DNA from: Crocinitomicaceae bacterium
GTDB lineage: Bacteria > Bacteroidota > Bacteroidia > Flavobacteriales_D > Crocinitomicaceae
Direction of reading: 5' to 3'
DNA: 64,000 nt
Assembly: GCA_022447665.1 (NCBI GenBank)
Contig: JAKVAQ010000004.1
Coordinates: 31,091 to 95,090, forward strand
The position numbers and the translations under genes are program-made. Of the stretch, positions 63,474 through 64,000 are shown in pieces. The notes below the pieces were generated by a model. That model saw only the letters and a list, made by a program, of their open reading frames with translations. It made no database searches and was not told where the DNA came from. Each line of letters starts with the position of its first letter. Positions within the stretch are counted from its first letter, which is position 1.

Positions 63474-64000
63474 ATGAAATACTTGTCCTTCATACTTACT
63501 CCTATATTCTATATATGTTTTGGACTTATCTTATTGATATTCCATCCGATACTAGTGATATCTAAATTGATATTAAGTAGCAAGGCTTACGACCAGGTAG
63601 TTTCCTTTTTAAACTTAATGCTGATTAAATGTCTCAAAATCCTGGGAGCACGTTATAAATTCAAAGGTTTGAAAAAGATTAAATCTGACGGGCCTGTAAT
63701 ATTTATTAGTAATCACCAATCCATGTGGGATATACCGCCTTTCTTCTGGAACTATAGAAGTATGCGACCTAAATTTATTGCAAAAGAAGAACTAGCACGT
63801 TTTATACCTAGCATATCTTTCAATCTTAAACATGGTGGTTCAGTTGCAATTGACAGAAAGAAACCCTCGGAAGCAGTAGAACGAATTAAAGCGTTTGCTA
63901 AACGTGTTAGAAACCATAAATACTCTATATGCATTTTTCCTGAGGGAACGAGAAGTAAAGACGGCAGAGTCAAGCCGTTTAAGCTATCAGGCATCGAAGC
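63474..64000 (+). CDS. plsC: 1-acyl-sn-glycerol-3-phosphate acyltransferase (PlsC family), cut by right edge
   Basis: The reading frame from ATG 63474 stays open to the end of the window, so at least 175 residues are visible and the C-terminus is missing. An N-terminal transmembrane segment (FILTPIFYICFGLILLIF) is followed by the acyltransferase motifs ISNHQSMWDIP (HxxxxD, catalytic His) and FPEGTRSKDGR (substrate-binding), in the correct order. The enzyme adds the second acyl chain in phosphatidic acid synthesis at the inner membrane. It lies 82 bases after glmS on the same strand. A shadow frame lies opposite its 3' part. Confidence 0.92.
   Translation, partial: MKYLSFILTPIFYICFGLILLIFHPILVISKLILSSKAYDQVVSFLNLMLIKCLKILGARYKFKGLKKIKSDGPVIFISNHQSMWDIPPFFWNYRSMRPKFIAKEELARFIPSISFNLKHGGSVAIDRKKPSEAVERIKAFAKRVRNHKYSICIFPEGTRSKDGRVKPFKLSGIE

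Overview
The window is AT-rich chromosomal DNA from a member of the Bacteroidota, most likely a marine Flavobacteriales lineage (Crocinitomicaceae/Cryomorphaceae-like; the family is inference). The phylum call rests on several signs: type IX secretion sorting domains (type B) and PorP/SprF proteins, a SprB-like repeat adhesin, an alternative complex III (ActA-F) plus cytochrome oxidase operon, a MurF-alanine racemase fusion, a DUF4270 lipoprotein, a short GlgA-like protein, and the Bacteroidota promoter form TTG-N(17-23)-TAnnTTTG upstream of many genes. No tRNA, rRNA, insertion sequence, CRISPR array or prophage was seen, and no gap between genes exceeds 300 bases.

Layout. 1-5620 (+): the 3' end of an extracellular contractile injection system (eCIS) operon: tape-measure protein (cut by the left edge), AAA+ ATPase, PAAR-like DUF4280 tip protein, and an unrecognised secreted protein with an EF-hand-like loop and a lysine-rich tail, all overlapping or within 2 bases. 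5720-8404: a lone lipoprotein, then queG and ruvB on the minus strand. 8485-20802 (-): one respiratory operon actABCDEF-ctaC-ctaD, passing electrons from quinol through ACIII to an aa3-type oxidase. 21066-31425: envelope and metabolic genes (SPOR protein, RHS-like protein, murF-alr with tdk, acidic protein with an M28 peptidase and a small membrane protein, a stand-alone type-B sorting domain, S9 peptidase, zinc-ribbon protein).

31481-46193 (-): a surface locus with two modules, each a T9SS type-B cargo followed by its own PorP/SprF protein (423-residue cargo + PorP; 3006-residue adhesin with 31 Cys-rich repeats + PorP), ending in a TonB-dependent receptor. In the adhesin repeats the second and third cysteines are kept or lost together without exception, which predicts the disulfide pairing.

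46240-64000: a HAMP-SpoIIE phosphatase, pepT, a class V aminotransferase, a periplasmic glutathione peroxidase, etfBA, a DUF151 nuclease with a UVR motif, a CNT nucleoside transporter with a lipoprotein-like N-terminal domain, a small YqaA/DedA-like protein, metK, a NarL-type regulator, panC diverging from glgA-like/DUF4270/glmS, and a plsC-type acyltransferase cut by the right edge. The strongest candidates for new biology are the eCIS tail with its unknown last gene and the surface adhesin modules.
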